In this document: one piece after another, positions 4,616 to 12,463 of the stretch | How positions within the stretch are numbered: position 1 is the stretch's first letter | Layout of the letters: the number at the start of each line of letters is the position of its first letter | Assembly: GCA_043740085.1 (NCBI GenBank) | Contig: JAYUCY010000122.1 | Location: forward strand, 1-16,315 | DNA: 16,315 bases | From: UBA668 sp043740085 | GTDB lineage: Bacteria; Actinomycetota; Acidimicrobiia; Acidimicrobiales; Ilumatobacteraceae | Reading direction: 5' to 3' | Program-made: the position numbers and the translations under genes | The notes under the pieces: generated by a model | Told to the model about the DNA's origin: nothing | The model's input: the letters and a program-made list of their open reading frames with translations, nothing else | Databases searched by the model: none

Positions 4616-5650
4616 TCAGATGAGAGCTTCGGCGCCCACTTCGAGCGCGTGGCGCACGTGGCGCGTTGCCATGGCCGCAAACATCGCTTCGCTGCGCTCA
4701 TTGCCGCCAACGAGCTGCGACGCAGCCACCGACATGATGATTCCCGCGTAGGCATCGCGGCAGTACTGCCGCCAGAACTCGGCGCCGTCCACGCCCACTC
4801 CGTAACCGGTAAGCGCCGCGCAGTACTGGTCGACCAAGCTGCGCTCGATCTCGCGCCGCACCTCCGGCAACGGCCCTGCACCGAGGAAGTAGCTCACGTC
4901 GCCGCTGGCGCTGCCATGCCCTGGTGTCTGCCAATCGACGGCGGCGATCGGATACCCGCCTGCGGCGGAGGCGAACATCAGGTTGTCCAGCCGATAGTCG
5001 CCGTGGGTGACCGTGTTGGGCAGCGTGTGCCCTTCGATCCAGGCCGGAATCTGTGCGCCAAAGCGTTCGATGAGTGCGATGCCCTCGCTGTCCAGGTACT
5101 TCGAGTAGGTCGCAAAGAAGCCTGGCGCACACATCGTCCAGATCATCTGCAGTCGTTCGGAGTCGCCGGCCTCGCGCCGTCCGAGGAACTCGATGCCGGC
5201 CAACGTTGGGTCGGCCCACCGCGGCCCATGCAGGCGCGCCAGTTCCAACACCGCCCGGCTGGACATTTCGGCCGAACAACCGGTGACTTGATTGCCCTGC
5301 TCGCCAGGCGACAGGTCTTCCATCAGCAGTACGAAGTCGCCATCGCTCTCGTGCCACTCGCCGTGGAAGCAGCGCGCTACCCGAATGTCGACCGTCGGCG
5401 CGATCTGGTCATAGAACTTCACTTCCCGCTCGTAGTTGCGCAGCGCAATCCCGGTAGCGCGACTGGTCGGATCGGGCGACGGCATCTTGGCAATGATCGA
5501 CCTCGGCAACGCACTCGCTGCGGGCACCGCCAGTTCGTAGCGGATGTTCATGCCGACCAAGCCATCGCCGATTCGGCGCTCGCCGGTGATTGATACGTCG
5601 TCGCCGAGTTTTTCGCTGAGCCATTCGGAAGTGATCTCCTCAGGTGCCAT
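4616..5650 (-). CDS. APH/ecdysteroid-kinase-like phosphotransferase
   Basis: This 344 aa protein of the aminoglycoside phosphotransferase/choline kinase-like fold should phosphorylate a small hydroxylated substrate with ATP; the substrate cannot be told. Visible features are an N-lobe with IIAKMP (Lys55, candidate ATP-binding lysine) and NYEREVKFY (candidate Glu74 or Glu76), a hinge LLMEDLSPG (108-116), the Brenner motif HGDYRLDN (His216, Asp218, Asn223) and AVDWQTPGHG (Asp239, metal-binding equivalent of DFG). The C-terminal helices contain DVSYFLG, typical of the EcKinase/DUF1679-like branch found in many actinobacteria near lipid or steroid metabolism genes. No such genes sit beside it here. 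All key residues are intact. The ATG at 5650 has TACGGT 8 nt upstream. It is divergent from SURF1 across 74 nt. Confidence 0.88.
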   Translation of the reverse strand: MAPEEITSEWLSEKLGDDVSITGERRIGDGLVGMNIRYELAVPAASALPRSIIAKMPSPDPTSRATGIALRNYEREVKFYDQIAPTVDIRVARCFHGEWHESDGDFVLLMEDLSPGEQGNQVTGCSAEMSSRAVLELARLHGPRWADPTLAGIEFLGRREAGDSERLQMIWTMCAPGFFATYSKYLDSEGIALIERFGAQIPAWIEGHTLPNTVTHGDYRLDNLMFASAAGGYPIAAVDWQTPGHGSASGDVSYFLGAGPLPEVRREIERSLVDQYCAALTGYGVGVDGAEFWRQYCRDAYAGIIMSVAASQLVGGNERSEAMFAAMATRHVRHALEVGAEALI

Positions 5651-5724
5651 TGCGCCCGACCGTAGCCTGATCCCGGCTCGCACGATGTTGTGGGAGCGCG
5701 CGGAGCCGCTACCGTCGGCCAGGC
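5651..5724. promoter_or_regulatory. Divergent promoter region of kinase and SURF1 genes
   Basis: These 74 nt separate two opposite start codons. On the minus strand TACGGT (5664-5659) ends 8 nt before the kinase ATG. On the plus strand TTGTGG (5688-5693), a 16-nt spacer and TACCGT (5710-5715) precede the SURF1 ATG by 9 nt. Both would give leaderless or nearly leaderless mRNAs. Assignment is by eye. Confidence 0.35.
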
Positions 5725-6498
5725 ATGCACACGTTCCTGTTGAAGCCAAAGTGGATCGGTTTCCACCTGCTGTGCCTCGCGGCGATCGTGGGGATGATCA
5801 GCCTCGGTCTGTGGCAGCTGCGACGGCTGGATGAAAAGCAGACGTTCAACAGTCTGGTCACCGAGCACACGAATGAGGATGTGATTCCCCTGGACAACTC
5901 GCTGCTCGAGCGCCCGGCCGACGAGCTCAGCTACCGGCGGGTGTCGGCGAACGGCACCTATCTCAGCGGTACCCAGTTCGAAGTTGTGAACGTCACTCAG
6001 CAAGGCACCACCGGTCGCGACGTGGTCAACGCGCTGCAGCTTTCCGACGGCGGCCTCGTCCTCGTCAATCGTGGCTTTGTTCCAACAGGCACGCCGTTAC
6101 CCCCACCCCCGTCCGGCGAGGTGCAGCTGCTTGCTCGCCTGAAGGCAGGGCAGGTCGCGGGTACCGGGCAACCGTCCGACGACGGCACGCAAGCGCTGAC
6201 CGAGATCCGGCGCGTCGACTTGGCCGCCTTGGGTCAGCAGTTCGACCAACCACTGGCCCCCATGTACCTAGAGCTGCTGGAGTCGGCGCCGGCCGAACCG
6301 AGCAGCGTCACGCCGGTCGCATTTCCCGAGCTGGGCGAAGGACCGCACCTCAGCTACGCCGTGCAGTGGGTCATTTTTAGCATCAGCGTCGCAGTCGGCT
6401 GGGTGTTCGCCGTCCGCAAGAGCATCCGGGCACGTTCGGGCGAGACGGCCCCACAGAAGCGCCGCGGCCCACCCCCGATCGCGGACGAGTTCCGTTAG
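5725..6498 (+). CDS. SURF1 family cytochrome oxidase assembly protein
   Basis: This 257 aa protein has the SURF1 layout of two transmembrane helices (about residues 11-30 and 214-232) enclosing an extracytoplasmic domain. Signature motifs are LGLWQLRRLDEK (27-38), YRRVSANGTY (70-79), VNRGFVP (114-120) and HLSYAVQW (208-215) directly before the second helix. Family members help insert haem a/copper centres during assembly of aa3-type cytochrome c oxidase in the membrane. No cox or ctaA/B genes lie adjacent, which is common for actinobacterial SURF1. The cytoplasmic tail is basic and Pro-rich (KKR-type, ending IADEFR). The start at 5725 puts the first helix at the usual place. Its stop overlaps the convergent hydrolase stop by 4 bp. 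Confidence 0.93.
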   Translation: MHTFLLKPKWIGFHLLCLAAIVGMISLGLWQLRRLDEKQTFNSLVTEHTNEDVIPLDNSLLERPADELSYRRVSANGTYLSGTQFEVVNVTQQGTTGRDVVNALQLSDGGLVLVNRGFVPTGTPLPPPPSGEVQLLARLKAGQVAGTGQPSDDGTQALTEIRRVDLAALGQQFDQPLAPMYLELLESAPAEPSSVTPVAFPELGEGPHLSYAVQWVIFSISVAVGWVFAVRKSIRARSGETAPQKRRGPPPIADEFR

Positions 6499-7445
6499 CT
6501 GGTGGTGAACCCCTCCAGTTCGGCCATGCGGCGGAACTGCTCGACAACATTGGGGGCGACGTACGACGGGTCGAACGAGCGGTAGGCGGTGTCGACATTG
6601 ACAGCAATGCGGCCGAACTCGCCCCAACCGCTGAACTCCTCGCGGGCGCCAATCTCGTGGGCAATCTCGCGGGCTGCGGCCCACGCGTCCATCCCCGAGG
6701 CGTGACGCGCACTCGCGGCGCCGTCGACAAATGCCAGGTAGTCGCGCACAGTCGCCACACCGCCCTTGTCGGTGAGCGGACCGTGGCCGGGGACGACAGA
6801 CTCGATGTCCATCCCCAACATCAGGTCGCAGGCCGCCACCCAATTTGAGAGCGGGCCGGCCCACACGATGGGCGTCCCGCCGATGAACAAGATGTCGCCC
6901 GTATAGACGGTCTTCGCGTCTGGCACGTACGCGATGGTGTCGCCACGCGTATGCGCTGGGCCAACCTCGATCAACTGCACGGTGCGTCCACCCACCTCTA
7001 TGTCCAGCCGGTCGCTGAACGTGCGTGTGGGCATGGTGACCTCAATGCCGTCAAAGTCGAAGGCGCCGAAGAAGTGGCGAAAGAGTTGCCCAACCTCGCC
7101 CGGTGCCGTGTTCAGTGCGTGCAGCATCGCCGGCGGCACCTCGGACATTTCGTGCGCAGTGGCAGCCGACGCCACAATCTCCGCACCCTCCACCAGCTGG
7201 TTGCCATAGCAATGGTCGCCATTGGCGTGCGTATTGAGCAGCGTGCCAATGGGCGCCGCTGCGGTCGGTGCCGCCATCGCATCAAGCATCTCGCGGGTCA
7301 ACTTCAGGTCGAAAAGTGTGTCGACCAGCAACGAAGCACCCTCGCCAACCACCAAGCCGGCGTTGCTCCAACCCCAGCTGCCATCGGGCTGAAGGTACGC
7401 GTAACAGGCGTCGCCGAGCTCATGAAGACCTTTGTCATAGGACAT
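6495..7445 (-). CDS. Metallo-beta-lactamase-fold hydrolase (MBL), HxNxDH variant
   Basis: This 316 aa protein has a complete MBL fold. Metal-ligand candidates are THANGDHCYGN (His73, Asn75, Asp77, His78), His165 (GPAHTRGD), Asp184 (YTGDILF) and His221 (VPGHGP). The usual HxHxDH motif has Asn in place of the second His, which should weaken or alter one zinc site; I have seen the same HxNGDH pattern in other actinobacterial MBL proteins, so it may be normal for the subfamily. The fold supports hydrolysis of esters, amides or thioesters, and the substrate is not predictable. No signal peptide is seen, so it is probably cytoplasmic. AGGAAC (7456-7451) lies 5 nt upstream of the ATG. It is divergent from the aldo/keto reductase and convergent with SURF1. 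Confidence 0.9.
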   Translation of the reverse strand: MSYDKGLHELGDACYAYLQPDGSWGWSNAGLVVGEGASLLVDTLFDLKLTREMLDAMAAPTAAAPIGTLLNTHANGDHCYGNQLVEGAEIVASAATAHEMSEVPPAMLHALNTAPGEVGQLFRHFFGAFDFDGIEVTMPTRTFSDRLDIEVGGRTVQLIEVGPAHTRGDTIAYVPDAKTVYTGDILFIGGTPIVWAGPLSNWVAACDLMLGMDIESVVPGHGPLTDKGGVATVRDYLAFVDGAASARHASGMDAWAAAREIAHEIGAREEFSGWGEFGRIAVNVDTAYRSFDPSYVAPNVVEQFRRMAELEGFTTS

Positions 7446-7491
7446 GACGTGTTCCTATCACGCACGCCCCAGACACGCCGAGCGTCACGAC

Positions 7492-7509
7492 CCTACGTAG
7501 GCGTACAGT
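7492..7509 (+). promoter_or_regulatory. Palindrome CCTACGTAGG and -10 element before the aldo/keto reductase
   Basis: A perfect 10-bp palindrome CCTACGTAGG (7492-7501) sits in the 70-nt space between divergent genes. It is followed at once by TACAGT (7504-7509), which ends 6 nt before the ATG at 7516 and could serve as a leaderless -10. The palindrome would lie between -35 and -10, a good place for a repressor. This is inference from position. Confidence 0.35.
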
Positions 7510-7515
7510 GGCCAC

Positions 7516-8391
7516 ATGCCTCAGATCGCGACGCGCCGCCTCGGGCGCACCGAACATCAATCATCAATTGCCATTCTCGGTGGAGCGGCATTTTGGGACA
7601 GCACTCCGGCTGTGACGGAGCAGATGTTTCACCTCGCTCTCGAGGCCGGTGTCAACCATCTCGACATCGCCCCGTCGTATGGCCACGCCGAGCTGGTCGT
7701 TGGCCCATTGGTCCCGGCCGTTCGCGATCGGTTGTTCATCGGCGAGAAGTCGAACCGCAGTAATCCTGATGGCCTGCGAGCGCAATTGGAGACGTCACTG
7801 GAACGGCTCGGTTGCACCTCGTTCGATCTTTATCAGGCTCACGGCGTCACCGATCTTGCCGAGCTCGACCGGCGCAGCCCCGCCATCGAAGCAATCCTGC
7901 GAGCGCGCGACGAGGGCTTGACGCGCTTCGTTGGGATCACCGGCCACGACTTTGGCACGGCGGCGGCTCAGCTGGAGGCGGTTCGTCGGTTCGACCTCGA
8001 TTCGGTGATGCTGCCCGTGTACCCCGGGGCGCTGGCCCACCCGCAGTACGCGGCCGACCTGGCTGCACTCCTCGATGAAACGGCCCGTCGAGATGTTGCT
8101 GTCATGGCCATCAAGGCCGGCGCGTATCAGCCGTGGGGTAATCGCGAGAAGTCGTCCACCACCTGGTATCAACCGTTCACTGACGCAGCGTCCGTGAGCC
8201 GTGGTGTGCGCTTCACGGTTGGCACACCTGGCGTGCACGCGTTCTGCACCACCGGTGACGTCGACGTGTTACCGCTCCAGCTCACGGCCGCAGCCGAATA
8301 CGAGCCGCTGTCCGCCGCAGCACGCGATGCCCTTCTGACGGAGGCCGCTGATTGGCCGACGATCTTTCCCCTGGAGGAACACGCTAGGTAA
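7516..8391 (+). CDS. Aldo/keto reductase
   Basis: This 291 aa cytoplasmic NAD(P)H-dependent oxidoreductase of the AKR superfamily reduces aldehydes or ketones; the natural substrate is unknown. The catalytic tetrad is complete: Asp50 and Tyr55 (NHLDIAPSYG), Lys78 (GEKS) and His109 (YQAHG). Barrel strands and helices follow the usual order: LGGAAFWD near the start, SLERLGCTSFDLYQAHG, RFVGITGHDF, VMLPVYPG, VAVMAIKAG, and a C-terminal FTVGTPGVHAF with TTGD, corresponding to the cofactor-binding segment. In that segment the common S-x-R/N pattern is not obvious, so coenzyme preference is unclear. Length is slightly short for AKR (usually 300-330). The ATG at 7516 fits the N-terminal RRLGRT strand. 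It is separated by 38 nt from the diguanylate cyclase, which has its own promoter. Confidence 0.9.
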   Translation: MPQIATRRLGRTEHQSSIAILGGAAFWDSTPAVTEQMFHLALEAGVNHLDIAPSYGHAELVVGPLVPAVRDRLFIGEKSNRSNPDGLRAQLETSLERLGCTSFDLYQAHGVTDLAELDRRSPAIEAILRARDEGLTRFVGITGHDFGTAAAQLEAVRRFDLDSVMLPVYPGALAHPQYAADLAALLDETARRDVAVMAIKAGAYQPWGNREKSSTTWYQPFTDAASVSRGVRFTVGTPGVHAFCTTGDVDVLPLQLTAAAEYEPLSAAARDALLTEAADWPTIFPLEEHAR

Positions 8392-8394
8392 GAC

Positions 8395-8423
8395 TCAACA
8401 CATGCGAGTTCGCCGCCGATACT
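8395..8423 (+). promoter_or_regulatory. Promoter of the GAF-PAS-GGDEF gene
   Basis: TCAACA (8395-8400, 4 of 6 to TTGACA), an exact 17-nt spacer, and GATACT (8418-8423, 4 of 6 to TATAAT) lie just before the GTG at 8430. Transcription would begin about 7 nt after the -10, at or next to the start codon, implying a leaderless mRNA. The promoter overlaps the short gap after the aldo/keto reductase. Confidence 0.45.
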
Positions 8424-8429
8424 GAAGAT

Positions 8430-11048
8430 GTGAGATCTGCAGCCCTCCATCATGACGAAGAGCGACGCCTGGCGGCGCTCACGGCGCTGGGCTTGCTCGA
8501 CTCTCCCGCTGAACAACGGTTCGATCGACTCGTCGAACTTGCGGCAACAGTGATGGACACGCCGATCGCGTTGATCAGCCTCGTTGACCGCGATCGGCAG
8601 TGGTTCAAGGCCCGAGTCGGCCTCGACGTGTCGGAGACCGGCAGGGACGTTGCGTTCTGTGCCCACGCGATCGTGGGTGACGAGGACGAGTTCGTGGTCG
8701 AGGACGCCCGCCTGGACGGTCGCTTCGCGGACAACCCGCTCGTCATCGGCGATCCGGGTGTGCGCTTTTACGCCGGTCACGTGGTCCGCGACACGTCTGG
8801 TCTGCCGCTCGGCACGTTGTGCGCGATCGACCGTCGACCTCGGGTCCAGACCGACTCGCAGATGCGGAGCCTGCAGCTGCTGGCCGAGATGGTGGAAGAG
8901 GAGTTCCGTCGCGACCATGACCGCGACCTCATCGGGGAGCTCGCCGAGTCCGAGCAGCAGCACCGATTGATCCTCGACACGCTGTCCGAGGGTCTGGTCC
9001 TGCAAGATACGTCGGGAAGGATCATCCGCTGGAACCCGACCGCCGAGGTCGTGCTGGGACTGTCGGGCGACGAACTCGCCGGGCGCACATCATTGGATCC
9101 CCGCTGGCGGGCAGTGCACCCAGACGGCACGCCATGGCCCGGCGACTCCCATCCGTCGGTTGCCGCGCTCGCCAGCGGGGTGTCAATCCGCGGCGAGGTC
9201 ATGGGCATCCACCGACCGGATGGCTTGCTTCGCTGGCTGCGGGTGAATGCCGAGCCCATCTTTGACGAGAACGGCCGGGCGACGAGCGTGGTGGCCGCGT
9301 TCTCCGACGTGACCGCGGAGGTCGAGGCTCGGACAGCCAATGAAGTGCTGCAGGGCGAGTTGCGGCGCAGCGAGCAGATGGCGACGGTGTCGCTGGACGC
9401 GCTCGAGCAGGGTGTCATCCTGGCTGGCTTCTCGGGGGACGTACACAGGATGAACCCGGCCGCGGAACGGATCCTGGGCTACACGGCAGCGGCACTCGCG
9501 GCACACTGGACCAGCGCCGACTGGACCATCTATGACGAGACCGGAGCGGTCTTGCCGCCGGAGCAGCGCCCACACCGCCGAGCCATCGCGACTGGGCTTC
9601 CTATCATGGGAGAAACGGTGGGCTGGGCGCGCCCGGATGGGAGCAGGATCATGATCCGCATGTCGGTGGTCCCGAACGCAACCGATCGCGGCGAGCTCGT
9701 GATCGCCTTCACCGACGTGACCGCCGAGCACCGCGCTCGCCGGCTACTGGACGCAACGCTCGAGATCGCCCCGGTCGGCTTGGCCGTCCTGGACAGCCAC
9801 CGGTGCATCCTCCGCTGCAACTCGACGTTCGCGCGACAGGCGAACCGCGACCAAGCGGAACTACTCGGGGTCGATGTGCTCAGCCTGTTGCACCCCGAGG
9901 ACCACGCCCATGCGTCCGAGCACGGTCGACTGCTGCAGACCGGCCAGGCCGACACAGCGCTCGTGGCTCACCGCGTGGTCCGCGCCGACGATGCTGACAT
10001 GTGGGTCGAGACCCACCTTGCGGTGATCCCCGACCTGGACATGGCGATGGCTATCGCCGCCACGCACGACGTGACCGAGCACCGGCGGATGACCCGCGAG
10101 TTGAGCCTGTTCGGGCATCTCTTCGAGAACTCCAACGACATCGTCACCGTCATCGATGCCGGCGGCGTCTCCCGCTTCACGAGCCCGTCGGCATACCGGC
10201 TGCTGGGGTACCCGGACGGCTACCACGTCCCCGGTGGAGTACTGGAGATGATCCACCCCGAGGATCTCCCCCTCGCCGCAGCCCGTCTGGCCGAGCTCGT
10301 CGATGGTGCCGAACGGGTCGAGGCCTTCATGGTGCGGGTCCGGACAGTGGATGGCGACTGGCGTCACCTCGAGTGCGTCGGCGTGAACCTGCTGCACGAC
10401 CCCGTGGTGGAAGGCATCGTGGTGACGGCCCGAGATGCAACCGAACGAGTGCGACTCAACGAGCTGCTGGCCCGTCGCGCCAACCACGACGCGCTCACCG
10501 ATCTCCCCAACCGCAACATGCTCGCGGACGTCGTGCACGCCGGTCTCGCCCGCGCCGCCCACTCCGACGCCATGCTGGCGGTGTGCTTTCTCGACCTCGA
10601 CGGGTTCAAGGCGGTCAACGACACGCTCGGTCACGCCGCCGGAGACCAGGTGCTCGTCGACGTGGCGAAGCGGCTGCAGACCGTCGTACGACCGCAGGAC
10701 ACGGTGATCCGGATCGGCGGCGACGAGTTCGTGGTCGTGCTCGACGGCGTGACCAGTCGCGAGGAGGCGCACCGGATCGCGACGCGGCTGCGCGATGCCG
10801 TCACCCGACTCGAGCAACCGCGCGGCGTGCGCGTCGGCGCGAGCGTGGGACTCACCCTCAGCCGCCATGACGACACGATCACCGAGCTGCTGCGTCGCGC
10901 CGACGAGGCGCTGTACCGCGCCAAGCCACACCACGACTCGCGGATCGAGGTGTTCGAACACCAGTCAGAGAGCCCGCCGGTGGTGCACGCAACGACGAGC
11001 GCGTCCGAGCAAAATGTCAACGAATTTGGGACCAGTGGGGTCTCGTAG
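8430..11048 (+). CDS. Diguanylate cyclase with GAF and four PAS domains
   Basis: This 872 aa protein has no membrane helix and is predicted to be cytoplasmic. Domains by eye: GAF about 25-165 (LISLVDRDRQWFKARVGL, FCAHAI); PAS1 about 174-295; PAS2 about 316-433; PAS3 about 437-552 (LLHPEDHAHASEH); PAS4 about 558-672 (MIHPEDLPLAAARL); GGDEF about 680-842. Each PAS ends in a conserved DVTA/DVTE/DATE linker. The cyclase active site is intact: FLDLDGFKAVND (Asp722, Asn730) and RIGGDEF (763-767). The inhibitory c-di-GMP I-site RPQD (754-757) stands exactly five residues before GGDEF. There is no EAL or HD-GYP domain, so it should make, not break, c-di-GMP from two GTP, under control of signals sensed by GAF/PAS. 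GTG at 8430 is the chosen start; the N-terminus DEERRLAALTALGLLDSPAEQRFDRL is typical of this GAF class. Confidence 0.95.
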   Translation: MRSAALHHDEERRLAALTALGLLDSPAEQRFDRLVELAATVMDTPIALISLVDRDRQWFKARVGLDVSETGRDVAFCAHAIVGDEDEFVVEDARLDGRFADNPLVIGDPGVRFYAGHVVRDTSGLPLGTLCAIDRRPRVQTDSQMRSLQLLAEMVEEEFRRDHDRDLIGELAESEQQHRLILDTLSEGLVLQDTSGRIIRWNPTAEVVLGLSGDELAGRTSLDPRWRAVHPDGTPWPGDSHPSVAALASGVSIRGEVMGIHRPDGLLRWLRVNAEPIFDENGRATSVVAAFSDVTAEVEARTANEVLQGELRRSEQMATVSLDALEQGVILAGFSGDVHRMNPAAERILGYTAAALAAHWTSADWTIYDETGAVLPPEQRPHRRAIATGLPIMGETVGWARPDGSRIMIRMSVVPNATDRGELVIAFTDVTAEHRARRLLDATLEIAPVGLAVLDSHRCILRCNSTFARQANRDQAELLGVDVLSLLHPEDHAHASEHGRLLQTGQADTALVAHRVVRADDADMWVETHLAVIPDLDMAMAIAATHDVTEHRRMTRELSLFGHLFENSNDIVTVIDAGGVSRFTSPSAYRLLGYPDGYHVPGGVLEMIHPEDLPLAAARLAELVDGAERVEAFMVRVRTVDGDWRHLECVGVNLLHDPVVEGIVVTARDATERVRLNELLARRANHDALTDLPNRNMLADVVHAGLARAAHSDAMLAVCFLDLDGFKAVNDTLGHAAGDQVLVDVAKRLQTVVRPQDTVIRIGGDEFVVVLDGVTSREEAHRIATRLRDAVTRLEQPRGVRVGASVGLTLSRHDDTITELLRRADEALYRAKPHHDSRIEVFEHQSESPPVVHATTSASEQNVNEFGTSGVS

Positions 11049-11096
11049 TTGGTCTGTGTGTTGGCCAGCAGATCGGGCCCGTGAGCCGTGTAGTAC

Positions 11097-12458
11097 CTAC
11101 GGCCGACCCGAAGCATCGTCGCGCATTGCAGCGGCGATGCGCTCGGCGATCATCACCGTCGGCAGATGAGTGTTGGCACGCGGTACCGTCGGCATCACTG
11201 AGGCGTCGCACACCATGAGACCTTCGTAGCCGATGACGTTGCAACGCGTATCGACGACCGCCTGGTCGTCGTCAGCGGCCCCCATACGACAGGTACCAAC
11301 TGCGTGCACGTAATCCCCCACCGCTGCGCGCAGGCCGGCGTCTGAGAGGTCGTACGGATACGGAGTTGCAATGGCCGCCATGGCGCCACTCAACGCGACG
11401 CGCTGCGCCAACTCGGCCGCGGCCCGCAACGCCACCATGTCGCGCTCGTCGGTGAGCATGTGGAAGACCACGATGGGGTCGGCGTCGGGATCGTTGGACG
11501 CCAACTGCACCGACCCCAGCGAGTACACCTGCATCACGGCGCCCAGCAGCAACGCGAGCGATGGCTCGGCGGGGTCGACGAACTCCATCGCCGCGAGCTG
11601 CAGATCGTTGTGCGCGACGTGCGACGCGCGGAGAAGCGCCGAGATCGCAAGTCGGTGGAACGGGTCAGTAGTCGGTTCGTGAAGGCGCAGCGCGAGCGGG
11701 AACGACGGGTGGTCGTGTAGGCGAAGGCCGATACCTGCCCGGTCGACACCACTGCGCAACAGGATGGCCGGCGAATGAATCGCACCAGCGCACACGATCA
11801 CGGCTCCGGCCTCGATCTCGGTGCCATCCGCCAGCCGCACGCCGACGGCCCGGCGGCCATGCAGCAGCACCCGGTCGACGAGGGCATCTCCGCAAATCTC
11901 AAGATTTGGCCGTGGGCGGGCGGGTTCCAAATACACATCGTTGACCGAGGCTCGCCTGCCGTCAGCGAACTGGGTCAGCTGTGCCGCTTCCGCCGTCGGT
12001 TCACCGGCGAGCAGGGCCCGCGCGATCGGCCCGGTTTCCGCTGGCGTTGCCGTGCGGAGCGGTATCGGCAAACCTGCGAACCACGGCGCTACCTCTGCCC
12101 AGCCCCAGCCGGCGCAGCCGAACTGTCGCTCCCAGGTGTCGTAGTCATTCGGCTCACCGGGGAGTGCGACCATCGCGTTCACCGCCGAGGAGCCGCCAAC
12201 CCCGCGCCCACGCGGGTACGGCCGAGGCCCCTGCTCGGTTGTTCGCGTCGCGGACAGCGTTGGCCAGAGCCGCCCCGGCTCAGTCATCGCAGACACAAAC
12301 GAGGGACCGCTGATCGAGGCGGGCGTGGCGGCGGCGTCGTGATCCGACCCGGCCTCCAGCAGCAGCACGGATGTGTACGCCCGCTCGCTGACGCGCGCTG
12401 CAAGTACCGCACCAGCCGACCCGGCGCCCACCACCACGACATCCACTCGGTGGCTCAC
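11097..12458 (-). CDS. GMC family FAD-dependent oxidoreductase (compact)
   Basis: This 453 aa flavoprotein of the glucose-methanol-choline family oxidises alcohol groups; the substrate is unknown. Visible features are the FAD-binding Rossmann motif VVVVGAGSAGAVLAARVSE (7-25), LLLEAG (32-37), GMC signature 1 PRGRGVGGSSAVNAM (82-96), signature 2 GAIHSPAILLRSG (225-237), and the C-terminal HAVGTCRMG (His385) and ANTHLPTVMIAERIA with His431 where many relatives have Asn. It is shorter than usual (about 500-550 aa): the segment after WAEVAPWFAG and the substrate-binding domain are reduced, but no frameshift is seen. The GTG at 12458 begins 5 nt after the stop codon of the phosphatase gene (TGA at 12466-12464), so the two are probably one operon with translational coupling. 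It ends 48 nt from the convergent diguanylate cyclase. Confidence 0.92.
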   Translation of the reverse strand: MSHRVDVVVVGAGSAGAVLAARVSERAYTSVLLLEAGSDHDAAATPASISGPSFVSAMTEPGRLWPTLSATRTTEQGPRPYPRGRGVGGSSAVNAMVALPGEPNDYDTWERQFGCAGWGWAEVAPWFAGLPIPLRTATPAETGPIARALLAGEPTAEAAQLTQFADGRRASVNDVYLEPARPRPNLEICGDALVDRVLLHGRRAVGVRLADGTEIEAGAVIVCAGAIHSPAILLRSGVDRAGIGLRLHDHPSFPLALRLHEPTTDPFHRLAISALLRASHVAHNDLQLAAMEFVDPAEPSLALLLGAVMQVYSLGSVQLASNDPDADPIVVFHMLTDERDMVALRAAAELAQRVALSGAMAAIATPYPYDLSDAGLRAAVGDYVHAVGTCRMGAADDDQAVVDTRCNVIGYEGLMVCDASVMPTVPRANTHLPTVMIAERIAAAMRDDASGRP

Positions 12459-12463
12459 CTACT

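Noticed and set aside
4601..5593. Plus-strand open frame (330 aa) opposite the APH-like kinase
   Set aside because: The kinase motifs on the minus strand (HGDYRLDN, AVDWQ) show which strand is coding; the opposite frame has no family features.
9861..10961. Minus-strand open frame (366 aa) inside the diguanylate cyclase gene
   Set aside because: It is antisense to the conserved PAS and GGDEF motifs, with no recognisable domain or start signal.
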